Positions 35,717 through 45,587 of a DNA stretch of 64,000 bases are shown here, in pieces. Position 1 is the first letter of the stretch. Every line of letters starts with the position of its first letter. The position numbers and the translations under genes are program-made. This stretch comes from Chitinophagaceae bacterium (GTDB lineage: Bacteria > Bacteroidota > Bacteroidia > Chitinophagales > Chitinophagaceae): NCBI GenBank assembly GCA_019752295.1, contig JAIEMK010000027.1:1-64000 (forward strand), written 5' to 3'. Below the pieces are notes generated by a model. It made no database searches and had not been told where the DNA came from. It worked only from the letters and a program-made list of their open reading frames with translations.

Positions 35717-36793
35717 TTAAAAATGCCATCCTTGAATTGCCACCAACGTCATAATCACCAGATTAACCATGCTGATTGGTAATAAATATTTCCATTCCAG
35801 ATTCAATAACTGGTCTACTCTTAATCTTGGGAAAGTCCAACGAAACCACATGATTACGAAAATCAGAAAAAATGTTTTTCCGAAAAACCAGATGAACGAT
35901 GGAATATAATCCATGATATGATTAAAGCCTTCCCATGTTCCTAAATGAAATGGCATCCATCCTCCCAAAAAAAGCGTAGCGCCGATTGCACAAACAATAA
36001 ATATGTTGATATATTCTGCTAGAAAAAACAGTGCGAATTTCATTCCGGAATATTCCGTATGAAATCCTGCAGTTAATTCCGATTCAGCTTCCGATAAATC
36101 AAACGGAGCACGGTTGGTTTCGGCAGTTACGGCAATTATAAATATCACAAAGGAAATGATGGCGGGTATATGACCTTTAAAAAGCCACCAGCCATTCTGT
36201 TGAGAAAGAACGATATCGTTTAAACTTAAACTTCCGGTGAGTACAATAATCGAAAGGATGCACAAGCCAACAGACAATTCATAACTTACCATTTGCGCAC
36301 CACTTCTCATGGCTCCCAACAAAGAATATTTATTATTACTGGCCCATCCGGCCATCAAAATGCCAATCACCGATACAGAAGAAATAGCAGATACATATAA
36401 TACCCCAATATTGATATCCCAAATATGAAATCCTTTACTGAAACCAATAGGAGCGAGAGCCAACATAGCCACCATCATTACAATGAATGGTGCAAGATTG
36501 AATAGAAATTTATCTGATCCATCAGGTGTTAATCCTTCTTTCATGATCAGCTTTACTGTATCAGCTAGGCTTTGTAAAATTCCTTTGGGGCCAACTCTGT
36601 TTGGTCCGAGGCGGATCTGAATCCATGCTGCAACTTTTCTTTCCATTAATACTAATACCAATCCCAGTGCGGCGAATAGCGCAATAGCCAACACACCAAC
36701 AATTACAAATTCGAAAAACAAAGCAAGATTGGGAGAAAAGGTTTTGGTTAACCAGTTCTGAACAATTGTTGTTATACTTTCTAAACTAAACAT
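35717..36793 (-). CDS. nuoH: NADH-quinone oxidoreductase subunit H
   Basis: A 358-residue, eight-helix subunit that forms the quinone-binding chamber with NuoB and NuoD. Signatures are MERKVAAWIQIRLGPNRVGPKG, ETNRAPFDLSEAESELTAGFHTEYSG (around residue 230) and RVDQLLNLEWKYLLP. The reading frame extends to a TTG at 36817, but the ATG at 36793 gives the normal length. It follows nuoD by 37 bases; in most bacteria nuoE, nuoF and nuoG would lie in this gap. Confidence 0.96.
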   Translation of the reverse strand: MFSLESITTIVQNWLTKTFSPNLALFFEFVIVGVLAIALFAALGLVLVLMERKVAAWIQIRLGPNRVGPKGILQSLADTVKLIMKEGLTPDGSDKFLFNLAPFIVMMVAMLALAPIGFSKGFHIWDINIGVLYVSAISSVSVIGILMAGWASNNKYSLLGAMRSGAQMVSYELSVGLCILSIIVLTGSLSLNDIVLSQQNGWWLFKGHIPAIISFVIFIIAVTAETNRAPFDLSEAESELTAGFHTEYSGMKFALFFLAEYINIFIVCAIGATLFLGGWMPFHLGTWEGFNHIMDYIPSFIWFFGKTFFLIFVIMWFRWTFPRLRVDQLLNLEWKYLLPISMVNLVIMTLVAIQGWHF

Positions 36794-36830
36794 GTACGTT
36801 ATTGTCTTAAGTAACAAAATATCTTTTCTA

Positions 36831-37946
36831 TTATCTGTCTATATCAGGTATTACTAAATCCAATGTTCCCATTGTAGCAACTAAATCTCCAATTTTTCCA
36901 CCCCTAGCCATATGATCGAGCGCCGATAAATTAGAAAAACCGGGTGAACGGAATTTGATACGATATGGAGTAGTTCCTCCTTCGCTAACAATATACACAC
37001 CCAATTCTCCGCGAGCCGTTTCTACTCTCTGATAAAATTCGCCCTTTGGTAATTTTAAAACCGCTTTTGTTTTGGCTTGAAAATCACCATCCGGAATATT
37101 GTCGATTAGTTGTTCAATGATTTTGATTGATTCGTTCATTTCGCGCAGGCGCACCATATATCTGGCAAATGAATCACCTTCTGTTTCCAGAATTTCATCA
37201 AATTCCAATTGCTTATAAATTTCGTAGGGATATAATTTTCTGATATCGCTCGAAACTCCACTACCGCGTGCTGCAGGGCCGGTAACGCCGTATGAAATAG
37301 CATCTTCTTTTGATAAATATCCAACACCTTTCATACGGTTTTGGAAAATGATATTACCCGTTACCAATTCGTCGTACTCGTGTATTTTCAGCTTATAGAG
37401 CTTTAAAAAATTCTTGACTCTTTCCTGAAAATTAGGATGTAAATCTGCCATTACTCCGCCGGGAACATTATAATTCATGGTCAGTCTCGCACCACAGGTT
37501 TCCTCCATAATATCGTTGATGGTTTCTCTTTCTCTGAATGCGTGGAAAAAAGGAGTAAATGCGCCAAGATCCATTGCCATTGCTCCCCACCATAATTCAT
37601 GCGATGCAATTCGGGTTAACTCATCCATCAACACTCGAATTACTTGCGCCCTCGCAGGCACTTCGATACCCAATCCTTTTTCTACGCATAGTGCGCAAGC
37701 ATGATTATTGATATGGGCAGATAGATAATCCATCCTGCTGGTGCTATAAATAAATTGTCTGTAACTAAGGCTTTCGCACATTTTTTCTATCGAACGGTGG
37801 ATATATCCCAAATGGGGTTCTACTTTTTTGATGGTCTCGCCATTCAAAGTAAGTACCAGATGCAATACACCATGCGTTGCCGGGTGTTGTGGTCCAACAT
37901 TAATAATCAAATCGCCTTCTACTGTTTTGCCAATTTCTTCAACCAT
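36831..37946 (-). CDS. nuoD: NADH-quinone oxidoreductase subunit D
   Basis: A 371-residue subunit from the 49-kDa family. It shows INVGPQHPATHGVLHLVL at the start, HIGYIHRSIEKMCE-type sequence near residue 55, and GGKIGDLVATMGTLDLVIPDIDR at the C-terminus. With NuoB and NuoH it forms the quinone site. The frame opens at a TTG (37976), but the ATG at 37946 fits better. NuoC is a separate gene here, not a fusion. Confidence 0.97.
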   Translation of the reverse strand: MVEEIGKTVEGDLIINVGPQHPATHGVLHLVLTLNGETIKKVEPHLGYIHRSIEKMCESLSYRQFIYSTSRMDYLSAHINNHACALCVEKGLGIEVPARAQVIRVLMDELTRIASHELWWGAMAMDLGAFTPFFHAFRERETINDIMEETCGARLTMNYNVPGGVMADLHPNFQERVKNFLKLYKLKIHEYDELVTGNIIFQNRMKGVGYLSKEDAISYGVTGPAARGSGVSSDIRKLYPYEIYKQLEFDEILETEGDSFARYMVRLREMNESIKIIEQLIDNIPDGDFQAKTKAVLKLPKGEFYQRVETARGELGVYIVSEGGTTPYRIKFRSPGFSNLSALDHMARGGKIGDLVATMGTLDLVIPDIDR

Positions 37947-38007
37947 TTTTGTTGATTTGTTTTTTATATCACGCAAAAAAATAAATGACTTTTTTGCGCG
38001 ATCAACT

Positions 38008-38463
38008 TTAAAGTTTGATCATGTTAATCGGGTCTTCATAATCCTTTCTCAATGGATAACCAACCCAATCATCTGTCAGTAATAGTCTTCTCAAATCGGG
38101 GTGTTCAAGAAATATTACACCAAATAAATCGTACACTTCTCTTTCCAATAATTCTGCAGTGCGCCAAATATCAGAAACGGTTGCTATTTCGGGTTTCTCT
38201 CTGTCTAATTTTACCTTCACCACGATATCATCCAAACTTGCTGTAGCGCGTAAATGATATACCATTGTAAAATGGGTTTTCCAATCCACACAGGTAAGGC
38301 AAAATAAAAAGTTAAACGATAGTCCTGCTAATGATCGGAGTTTGAGCGCAGCATCTTTCCATTCCCCTGCTTCAATCTGTACATTCAGCCATTCACCGGT
38401 TTCGTCAAAAACCGCAGTTGGCAGTAATTCGCTGATGGCCGTTTTGATTTCCTCTTTTGACAT
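38008..38463 (-). CDS. nuoC: NADH-quinone oxidoreductase subunit C
   Basis: A 151-residue subunit from the 30-kDa family. The C-terminal signature is EREVYDLFGVIFLEHPDLRRLLLTDDW followed by YPLRKDYEDP (around residues 110-145). It sits in the peripheral arm beside NuoD. The ATG at 38463 (MSKEEIK) is chosen over the longer frame from a TTG at 38502, which would run close to the nuoB stop. Confidence 0.95.
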   Translation of the reverse strand: MSKEEIKTAISELLPTAVFDETGEWLNVQIEAGEWKDAALKLRSLAGLSFNFLFCLTCVDWKTHFTMVYHLRATASLDDIVVKVKLDREKPEIATVSDIWRTAELLEREVYDLFGVIFLEHPDLRRLLLTDDWVGYPLRKDYEDPINMIKL

Positions 38464-38506
38464 ATAAGTATAGTCGGTTTTCCAGATAATTAATTCGATC
38501 AATATT

Positions 38507-39043
38507 TTAAACAGATTGCTTGATCTGTTCTCTTGTCATTCCCATCTTTATTTTATCCTGTAAGCTAATCAGTGCGTGCAAAAGTGCTTCTGGTCTTGGG
38601 GGACATCCGGGTATATACACATCTACCGGAACAACATGGTCGGCGCCTTTTACAACAGAATAAGTATTATAAAAAAATGGGCCTCCGCTAATAGCGCAAG
38701 CCCCCATGGCAATTACATATTTTGGATCAGCCATCTGATCATACAATCTTTTTAAGACCGGGGCCATTTTATTTACAATAGTTCCCGCAATAATAATTAC
38801 ATCAGCCTGTCGCGGGGTGGCCCTTGCTACTTCAAATCCAAAACGAGAAAAGTCGTATTTGGCAGATGCTACAGCCATCATTTCAATACCACAACAACTG
38901 GTAGCAAATGTGAGTGGCCATAAAGAATTTGATCTCGCCCAATTAATTACATCATCCAGTTTGCTAAGCACAATTCCTCCGCCAACTGTTTCGTGAATAG
39001 AACCTGGAAATTCGTTTACAATTTTATTTTCTGCAGAACCCAT
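38507..39043 (-). CDS. nuoB: NADH-quinone oxidoreductase subunit B (cluster N2)
   Basis: A 178-residue subunit that carries the terminal cluster N2. The tandem cysteines are in [13 protein letters not shown], with the other ligands in [12 protein letters not shown] and [14 protein letters not shown]. It hands electrons to quinone. It follows nuoA by 36 bases. Confidence 0.97.
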   Translation of the reverse strand: MGSAENKIVNEFPGSIHETVGGGIVLSKLDDVINWARSNSLWPLTFATSCCGIEMMAVASAKYDFSRFGFEVARATPRQADVIIIAGTIVNKMAPVLKRLYDQMADPKYVIAMGACAISGGPFFYNTYSVVKGADHVVPVDVYIPGCPPRPEALLHALISLQDKIKMGMTREQIKQSV

Positions 39044-39079
39044 AGGATTGAATATCTCTTTAGTTTAAAATAACTTTTA

Positions 39080-39436
39080 CTAAATCCATTTTAATGCACC
39101 CTTTTTGTGTGCATATAAAAAACCCATAAATAATATAAAAAAGAAAACAATGATTTCGAATAGTGCTGTCATGCCAACTTGTTTTACCACAACCGCCCAA
39201 GGGTACATGAATACTAATTCCACATCGAATATTAAAAAGATCAGGGCAAAAAGGTAATAACCAACATTAAACTGATTCCAGGGAGAACCTTCAGAGGGAA
39301 TACCACACTCATATGCAAGACCCTTTTGTGGGTTCTTTGTGCCTTTAACAAAAATTTTTGCAATTAAAATTCCGCCGGCAGAAAATGCAATAGCGGCAGC
39401 GATCAAAACAATTAAATAGGCAGCTCCCATAGTCAT
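39080..39436 (-). CDS. nuoA: NADH-quinone oxidoreductase subunit A
   Basis: A 118-residue three-helix subunit and the first gene of the operon. Family features are YECGIPSEGSPWNQFNVGYYLFALIFLIFDVELVF, whose acidic residues lie in the second helix. Two adjacent Met codons (39436 and 39430) could each start translation. No convincing promoter was found in the 231-base divergent gap to the ABC exporter gene. Confidence 0.95.
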   Translation of the reverse strand: MTMGAAYLIVLIAAAIAFSAGGILIAKIFVKGTKNPQKGLAYECGIPSEGSPWNQFNVGYYLFALIFLIFDVELVFMYPWAVVVKQVGMTALFEIIVFFFILFMGFLYAHKKGALKWI

Positions 39437-39619
39437 ATTTTAGAAGGCATGAAGTTAGTGCATTGAATTTACTATAAACATTGATATTGCGCACATGTGC
39501 AGATGATTTTTATCATGTTTTTTGTATAAAAAACAGCGTGTTTTGTGAAGTTGAAACTTGCTGACAATGTGGACAAAATTTTATTGTTATATCAGTTTTT
39601 TCAATATTGCTTTTAAACC

Positions 39620-39651
39620 TTTATGCTATACCCAATGTTCTATTATCTTTG
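39620..39651 (+). promoter_or_regulatory. Promoter of the ABC exporter gene
   Basis: TTTA at 39620-39623, 20 bases, then TATCTTTG at 39644-39651, a perfect -7. The TTG start codon lies 16 bases downstream. Confidence 0.6.
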
Positions 39652-39667
39652 AAACAAACCCATATAT

Positions 39668-41515
39668 TTGAAACAGCTTTCTGCTATCAACTCTTTTTTC
39701 TGGAAATATCGCACAAGATTTTTTGTGGGAATCATTTTTGTGATCGGCGCCAACTATTTTGCCGTACTCACTCCACAAATAACCGGATTCGTTGTAAATC
39801 AGGTGCAATTGCATCTTCCGGGTGCTAAACCTGTACTTTCAAAACCGGTACACGATTGGGCGGTTGCCTGGTTTATCCATCAGATTGAAGTCGGGAATTT
39901 CGATTTTGGCAGTTTAGTTGCTATCTGCAGCGTAACCATTCTTCTTTTGGCTATTATCAGAGGAATCCTGATGTTTTTTATGCGCCAAACAATTATTGTA
40001 ATGAGCAGGCATATTGAATTTGACCAGAAAAATCAAATCTTTCAACACTATCAAAAACTGGATACGAATTTTTATAAGACCAATACTACAGGCGATTTGA
40101 TGAATAGAATGTCGGAAGATGTTAGCAGGGTTAGAATGTATACCGGCCCCGCAGTAATGTACCTGATTAATCTGGTGGCACTGATCGGATTTAGTGTGGT
40201 AAGTATGTTGCGAAAAGACGTTACCCTTACTTTATATGTTTTGGCACCATTGCCCATTCTGGCAATTACTATTTATTTGGTTAACAGTGTCATTAACAAA
40301 AAGAGCGAGCGTATTCAGGCTTTGCTATCCGATCTCACTTCAAATGCGCAGGAATCTTATTCCGGAATTCGTGTTATCAAATCTTTTGTTCAGGAAAAAG
40401 CAATGTTGGGATTTTTTAAAAAGAATAGCGAATCTTATCGTGCACAAGCTGTGGGACTGGCCAAAGTAGAAGCCATTTATTTTCCAAGCATGGCTTTGAT
40501 GATCGGGCTCAGTACACTTTTTACCATTTGTATCGGAGGAATTCAGGCATTACACGATAGCAGCAAAATCGGACTGGTTGTAGAATTTGTGATTTATATC
40601 AATATGCTCACATTCCCTGTGAGTGCAATTGGATGGACTGCCAGCATGATACAACGTGCTGCTGCTTCTCAAAAGCGATTGAACGAGTTTTTGGAAACTG
40701 AACCCACCATTCAAAACAGTAAACATGCGGTTAAAAGCGATGTTACAGGCGATATTTATTTTAACAAGCTGAGTTTTACATATCCGCATACCGGTATCAA
40801 AGCCATACAGCACCTAGATTTGAAAATTGAGAAGGGAAATAAAGTATTGGTATTGGGAAGAACAGGCAGCGGCAAATCCACACTGGCTCAACTGTTACTT
40901 CGATTTTACGACCCGCAAGAGGGTGAAATACGCATCGGAGGAAAGAATATAAAAGAGATCGATTTAAATACACTCAGAGAAAAAATCAGCTATGTGCAGC
41001 AAGATGTTTTCTTGTTCAGCGATACGGTTACCGATAATATTAGTTTTGGAATGAGTAAGCAGGCAAGTACTGAAATGGTTGAAAAAGCCGCTAAGTTTTC
41101 GAGTGTGCATGAAGAGATTCTGGGCTTCGACAAGGGATACGATACAATGATCGGAGAGAGGGGAGTTACTTTGAGTGGGGGACAGAAACAACGAATTTCG
41201 ATTGCCAGAGCCCTCATTAAAGATCCTGAAATAATTGTATTTGATGATTGCCTAAGTGCAGTTGACGCAAAAACCGAGTACCGGATCCTTACTAATTTAT
41301 ATACTTACTTAAAAGAAAAGACCGCTATCATCATTACCCACCGGATATTTTCTACGTTTAGGTTTGATGCCATCATAGTACTTGAAAACGGTGCTATCAT
41401 TGAGAAAGGAACGCATGAAGAGCTAATGTTATTGAACGGATATTATGCCGAACTATACCGTGTACAGTTAACAGAACAGGATAAAGAAATTACTGAGATT
41501 AGTCCGCAAATATAA
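39668..41515 (+). CDS. ABC exporter, fused permease and ATPase (MdlA/YheI-like)
   Basis: A 615-residue half-transporter: six membrane helices (residues about 15-310) and an ATPase domain. The ATPase has Walker A LGRTGSGKSTLAQ near residue 397, Q-loop YVQQDVFLF, signature LSGGQKQRISIARAL near residue 505, and Walker B IIVFDDCLSAVD. The residue after the Walker B aspartate is Asp, not the usual catalytic Glu, as also seen in MdlA-type proteins. The start is a TTG at 39668, because no ATG lies in frame near the promoter. It probably exports lipids or drugs; the substrate is unknown. Confidence 0.88.
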   Translation: MKQLSAINSFFWKYRTRFFVGIIFVIGANYFAVLTPQITGFVVNQVQLHLPGAKPVLSKPVHDWAVAWFIHQIEVGNFDFGSLVAICSVTILLLAIIRGILMFFMRQTIIVMSRHIEFDQKNQIFQHYQKLDTNFYKTNTTGDLMNRMSEDVSRVRMYTGPAVMYLINLVALIGFSVVSMLRKDVTLTLYVLAPLPILAITIYLVNSVINKKSERIQALLSDLTSNAQESYSGIRVIKSFVQEKAMLGFFKKNSESYRAQAVGLAKVEAIYFPSMALMIGLSTLFTICIGGIQALHDSSKIGLVVEFVIYINMLTFPVSAIGWTASMIQRAAASQKRLNEFLETEPTIQNSKHAVKSDVTGDIYFNKLSFTYPHTGIKAIQHLDLKIEKGNKVLVLGRTGSGKSTLAQLLLRFYDPQEGEIRIGGKNIKEIDLNTLREKISYVQQDVFLFSDTVTDNISFGMSKQASTEMVEKAAKFSSVHEEILGFDKGYDTMIGERGVTLSGGQKQRISIARALIKDPEIIVFDDCLSAVDAKTEYRILTNLYTYLKEKTAIIITHRIFSTFRFDAIIVLENGAIIEKGTHEELMLLNGYYAELYRVQLTEQDKEITEISPQI

Positions 41516-41540
41516 AAAGTGAAACATTGTGTTTCAAAAT

Positions 41541-41570
41541 TTTGGTAATTCTGAAACAATCCTATATTTG
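41541..41570 (+). promoter_or_regulatory. Promoter of the DUF3276 gene
   Basis: TTTG at 41541-41544, 18 bases, then TATATTTG at 41563-41570. It lies inside the longer open frame from 41529, which shows that frame's first codons are not translated. Confidence 0.65.
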
Positions 41571-41636
41571 TGCCGCTTAAATGATTCTGCAACTAAAACA
41601 AAATTAACTGTGTCGTACGAGAACAACGAGAAGAAA

Positions 41637-42074
41637 ATGGAAAGCGTTTATAGTAAACGTATCAGAGCTGGTAAGAGAAGAACTTATTTTTTTGATGTAA
41701 GAGCTACCAGGGGGAATGACTACTATCTTACCATTACAGAAAGCCGTAAAAGGTTTGATAATAATGGCTACGATCGTCACAAGATTTTCTTGTACAAGGA
41801 AGACTTTAATAAATTCATCAAGGCTTTGGCTGAAGCTGTGGATTATGTAAAGACTGATTTGATGCCTGATTTTGATTTTGACGCATTCAATCACGAGTAT
41901 CCTGAAGGAGAAGAAGGAATGGGTGAATCTGAAACTGAATCAAATCCTATTGCTGAAACAATTGAAACTGTGGAAAGAATTGAACCAATAATAGTAAGTG
42001 AGGCAAAAGCTCCGATTGAACCTGAAACCACTAATTTCAATCCAACTGCTACTGAAGAAGTAGATAAATGGTAA
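41637..42074 (+). CDS. DUF3276 (PUR-alpha-like) protein
   Basis: A 145-residue protein. The first 85 residues form a PUR-like domain: SVYSKRIRAGKRRTYFFDVR, DYYLTITESRKRF and RHKIFLYKEDFNKFIKAL. PUR repeats bind single-stranded DNA or RNA. The C-terminal 55 residues are acidic and low in complexity. DUF3276 is nearly universal in Bacteroidota and its role is not known; nucleic-acid binding is inferred from fold. The start at 41637 is set by the upstream promoter, and a strong terminator follows. Confidence 0.88.
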   Translation: MESVYSKRIRAGKRRTYFFDVRATRGNDYYLTITESRKRFDNNGYDRHKIFLYKEDFNKFIKALAEAVDYVKTDLMPDFDFDAFNHEYPEGEEGMGESETESNPIAETIETVERIEPIIVSEAKAPIEPETTNFNPTATEEVDKW

Positions 42075-42089
42075 TTTGAATAATTTTTT

Positions 42090-42123
42090 AAAAGCCGTCC
42101 CAAGCAATTAGGACGGCTTTTTT
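42090..42123. terminator. Bidirectional terminator
   Basis: AAAAGCCGTCC (42090-42100) pairs perfectly with GGACGGCTTTT (42111-42121), 10-base loop, followed by T. It extends to the stop codon of the convergent GNAT gene. Confidence 0.85.
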
Positions 42124-42613
42124 ATGCTTCAATCTTTTTTATCATCCAGATACCACAGCCATCGTGCCCGGTATTTCCCATTGGCCCCTTTAGATATTCG
42201 AATCCAAATTGCTCATAAACCTGAATGGCTTTTTTTAGTTCTGGCATACTTTCCAGGTATACATAATCGAAGTTTTTCGCTTTTGCTTCTGCCAAGCAAT
42301 GAGCAATCATTTTTCTTCCCAAACCCTTTCCCCTGGCTTCTTTCGTGAGGTACATCTTTACCAGTTCACAAGTGTCGTCGGGTAAACCAGCCGAATGAAA
42401 ATAACCGGCTCCACCCAAAATAACACCATCTTCTTCTGCAATAAAATAGGCGCTGCGTTGGTTGGATGAGAACAATTCAAATAAATGATCCGTTGTTTCA
42501 TCATAATAAACAGTACCTGGTTTATCGGCACCAAATTCTTTCAAAGCCGATCGAATAATGGATGCGATTGCCACATTATCTGCAAGGGCAATTGGCCTGA
42601 TCTGTATCCCCAT
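42122..42613 (-). CDS. GNAT family N-acetyltransferase
   Basis: A 163-residue acetyltransferase. The acetyl-CoA motif is present as VKMYLTKEARGKGLGRKMIAHCL near residue 90, after the ILGGAGYF strand, and ends with VYEQFGFEYL. The acceptor substrate is unknown. It is two bases downstream of pgi and probably shares its transcript. Confidence 0.88.
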   Translation of the reverse strand: MGIQIRPIALADNVAIASIIRSALKEFGADKPGTVYYDETTDHLFELFSSNQRSAYFIAEEDGVILGGAGYFHSAGLPDDTCELVKMYLTKEARGKGLGRKMIAHCLAEAKAKNFDYVYLESMPELKKAIQVYEQFGFEYLKGPMGNTGHDGCGIWMIKKIEA

Positions 42614-42615
42614 TT

Positions 42616-44277
42616 TTAATTAGATTTTCGAAATTGCTTGAATGTGTTAATCAATCCATTTGTTGAACTGTCGTGCCCATCCACACTGTCTTCTATTTCT
42701 AATTCTGGTAAAATTTTGTTGGCTAATTGTTTGCCCAGTTCAACACCCCATTGGTCGAAGCTGAAAATATTCCAAAGCACCCCCTGAATAAATATTTTAT
42801 GTTCGTACAAAGCAATTAAACTTCCCAATGTATAAGGCGTAATCTCTTTTACTAGAATGGAATTAGTAGGTTTGTTTCCTGCAAAAACTTTAAAAGGGGT
42901 CAGCTTCTTGATCTCATCTTCTGATTTTCCGGCTTTCATCAACTCCACTTTTACTTCATTTTCTGATTTGCCATTCATCAATGCTTCTGTTTGAGCAAAA
43001 AAGTTCGACATCAGTTTTACATGATGATCACCAATCGGATTGTGGCTGATCGCGGGCGCAATAAAGTCGCATGGTATGAGCAGCGTACCCTGATGAATCA
43101 ATTGATAAAAAGCATGCTGGCCATTTGTGCCTGGTTCGCCCCAAATAACGGGACCTGTTGCATAGTTTACGGGATTGCCATTTCTGTCAACGCTTTTACC
43201 GTTGCTTTCCATATTGCCCTGTTGAAAATAGGCTGCAAAGCGATGCATATATTGGTCGTAAGGAAGTATTGCCTCACTTTGTGCCCCCATAAAATTGGTG
43301 TACCACACTCCAATTAGTGCCATTAATACAGGAATATTTTTATTGAGCGGAGCAGACTTTAAATGTTTGTCAACAGACTCGGCCCCCTTGAGTAAAGCAA
43401 TAAACTGATCGAAGCCAATAGTAAGTGCAATTGACAAACCAATAGCACTCCACAAAGAATATCGTCCACCCACCCAATCCCAGAATTCAAACATATTTGC
43501 TTTATCAATTCCAAAAGCAGTAACAGCTTTTTCGTTGGTGCTCAATGCTGCAAAATGTTTTGCAATCTGATCTTCAGTTGCTCCCGATTTTAAAAACCAT
43601 TCTCTTGCAGTCATTGCATTTGTCATGGTTTCCTGAGTAGTAAAAGTTTTAGAAGCTACCAGAAATAAAGTTTCTTCGGCCTTTACTTTTTTCAATGTCT
43701 CTGCAATATGTGTTCCATCAACATTGCTTACAAAGAATGTTTCGATACCCTTTACCCAATAAGGTTTTAAAGCTTCTGTTACCATCACAGGGCCAAGGTC
43801 GCTTCCACCGATTCCAATGTTTACAATATAGCGGATTCGTTTACCGGTATAGCCCTTCCATTTACCTGAGTGTATCGATTCGCAGAACAATTTCATCTGC
43901 TCCTGTACTTTCAAAATATCGGGCATAATATTTTTCCCGTCAACCAAAACAGGATTGCCCGAAAAATTTCTCAATGCTGTATGCAATACAGATCTGCCTT
44001 CGGTTTCATTGATTTTATCACCAGTAAACTGGGCTTCGATGGCGTCTTTGATTTTGCAATCTGTAGCCAATTCCAATAATAATTTCAAGGTTTTTTGATT
44101 AATGATATTTTTTGAATAATCAAAAATCAAATCTTCAAAAACAAGAGAAAACTGATTAAACCTATCAGGTTCTGAAGCAAATAAATCGCGCATATGCTTG
44201 CGGTTCATTTCTTCGTCGAAATGTTTCTTCAATAAAAACCAAGCTTGTGTGGTAGTAGGGTTAATTCTGGGTAGCAT
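42616..44277 (-). CDS. pgi: Glucose-6-phosphate isomerase
   Basis: A 553-residue isomerase of the long form. Family signatures are [15 protein letters not shown] near residue 150, [32 protein letters not shown] (around residue 270), the catalytic glutamate region [15 protein letters not shown] near residue 370, and [13 protein letters not shown] near residue 510. It interconverts glucose 6-phosphate and fructose 6-phosphate in glycolysis. Confidence 0.98.
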   Translation of the reverse strand: MLPRINPTTTQAWFLLKKHFDEEMNRKHMRDLFASEPDRFNQFSLVFEDLIFDYSKNIINQKTLKLLLELATDCKIKDAIEAQFTGDKINETEGRSVLHTALRNFSGNPVLVDGKNIMPDILKVQEQMKLFCESIHSGKWKGYTGKRIRYIVNIGIGGSDLGPVMVTEALKPYWVKGIETFFVSNVDGTHIAETLKKVKAEETLFLVASKTFTTQETMTNAMTAREWFLKSGATEDQIAKHFAALSTNEKAVTAFGIDKANMFEFWDWVGGRYSLWSAIGLSIALTIGFDQFIALLKGAESVDKHLKSAPLNKNIPVLMALIGVWYTNFMGAQSEAILPYDQYMHRFAAYFQQGNMESNGKSVDRNGNPVNYATGPVIWGEPGTNGQHAFYQLIHQGTLLIPCDFIAPAISHNPIGDHHVKLMSNFFAQTEALMNGKSENEVKVELMKAGKSEDEIKKLTPFKVFAGNKPTNSILVKEITPYTLGSLIALYEHKIFIQGVLWNIFSFDQWGVELGKQLANKILPELEIEDSVDGHDSSTNGLINTFKQFRKSN

Positions 44278-44318
44278 ATCTATTCTATTTGGATAAGGGA
44301 TTACAAACTATTTAAATT

Positions 44319-45332
44319 CTACAAACTTTGAATGAGCTCGATTGTTTCCTGCACCTGACTTTGTGAAATGTCTAAATGCAGTACAAATCTAATTTGGGTG
44401 GGGGAGATCGCAATTGCCAGTACTCCTTTTTCTTTTAGTATGGCTGAAAGTTCTGTGGCCGTATATCTTCCTTTGACTTCAAAAATCAGGATATTGGTTT
44501 CTACCGGAAGTATTTCTCCAACAAAATCTTTTTCTCTTAAAGCCGATTCAAGCAATTTGGCGTGCAAATGGTCTTCTTCCAATCTTTGAATATTGTTTTC
44601 CAAAGCATAAATGCCAGCCGCCGCCAAATACCCCGCCTGCCTCATTGCACCTCCAAAAAGCTTTCTTACTCTTTTAGCTTTTTTAATAAAATCTTTCTTG
44701 CCAATTAAAACAGAACCTACCGGCGCTCCAAGTCCTTTACTCAGACAAATCGAAATGGAATCAAACACTGCACCGTATTGTTTTGCCGTTTCGTTTTTGG
44801 CAATAATGGCATTAAAAAGGCGGGCTCCATCTAAATGAAAACCCAATTTATTATTTGAACAAACTTCTCTAATTAATTGAATATCAATAAAATTATAGCA
44901 GCTTCCACCACCGCGGTTGGCCGTATTTTCAAGAGATACCAAACTGGTTCTGGGCTTGTGAATATCATCGGGATTAATGGCTTCTGCCACCATTTCTGCG
45001 GTAATTCTGCCCCTGTTACCCTCCAATAATTTTACTGATGAACCAGAATTGGCAGCGATCCCTCCCCCTTCATAGAGATAAACATGAGAGAGTTTATCAC
45101 AAATCACTTCATCACCCGGTTGAACATGGCATTTAATTGCTATTTGATTACTCATAGTGCCACTTGGGCAAAATAAGGCGGCTTCCATCCCAAAAATAGC
45201 GGCCGACATAGACTCCAGTTGATTAATGGAAGGATCTTCCCCAAAAATATCATCTCCCACCTTGGCCTGCATCATAGCTTCGAGCATCAATTTGCCTGGT
45301 TGGGTTACAGTATCAGACCGAAAATCAATCAT
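44319..45332 (-). CDS. ltaE: Low-specificity L-threonine aldolase
   Basis: A 337-residue PLP enzyme beginning MIDFRSDTVTQPGKLMLEAM. GDDIFGEDPSINQLE, FCPSGTMSNQIA, HLDGARLFNA with the PLP aspartate, and the lysine of CLSKGLGAPVGSVL near residue 197 are all visible. It cleaves threonine or allo-threonine to glycine and acetaldehyde. The start is close to a TATCTTCG-like element (minus strand, 45338-45345), so the leader would be very short. Confidence 0.93.
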   Translation of the reverse strand: MIDFRSDTVTQPGKLMLEAMMQAKVGDDIFGEDPSINQLESMSAAIFGMEAALFCPSGTMSNQIAIKCHVQPGDEVICDKLSHVYLYEGGGIAANSGSSVKLLEGNRGRITAEMVAEAINPDDIHKPRTSLVSLENTANRGGGSCYNFIDIQLIREVCSNNKLGFHLDGARLFNAIIAKNETAKQYGAVFDSISICLSKGLGAPVGSVLIGKKDFIKKAKRVRKLFGGAMRQAGYLAAAGIYALENNIQRLEEDHLHAKLLESALREKDFVGEILPVETNILIFEVKGRYTATELSAILKEKGVLAIAISPTQIRFVLHLDISQSQVQETIELIQSL

Positions 45333-45475
45333 ATTGGCGAAGATAAACCGAAAAACAGCTTTTTTAATGATAAATCAACATCTAATTTTATCCTCATTTA
45401 CAGGAGGGGGCTAACCAATTTTACCCATTTTAATAAGTTTTTCCACAAATCCTAGCAAGAAAGCTCCTTTTTTTA

Positions 45476-45483
45476 TACTTTTG
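45476..45483 (+). promoter_or_regulatory. Putative -7 element of rpoD promoter
   Basis: TACTTTTG, a perfect -7 match, 104 bases before the rpoD ATG. No clear -33 element. Confidence 0.45.
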
Positions 45484-45503
45484 CAGGCTCTGAAAAAGCC
45501 TGC
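45483..45503 (+). other. Hairpin at the 5' end of the rpoD leader
   Basis: GCAGGCT (45483-45489) pairs perfectly with AGCCTGC (45497-45503), loop CTGAAAA. It lies at or just after the expected transcription start, within an otherwise AT-rich 85-base leader. Confidence 0.5.
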
Positions 45504-45587
45504 CGCCATTTTTAACGATGCTATAAATATAATTGTATAACAATTGCAGTCTTTTCTACGTTTAACATTAATTAAGAATAATAAACT

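Noticed and set aside
36794..36830. Remnants of nuoE, nuoF or nuoG between nuoD and nuoH
   Set aside because: The gap is only 37 bases and holds no coding remnant.
41529..41636. Longer start of the DUF3276 gene
   Set aside because: It contains the gene's own promoter, and the family N-terminus is at 41637.
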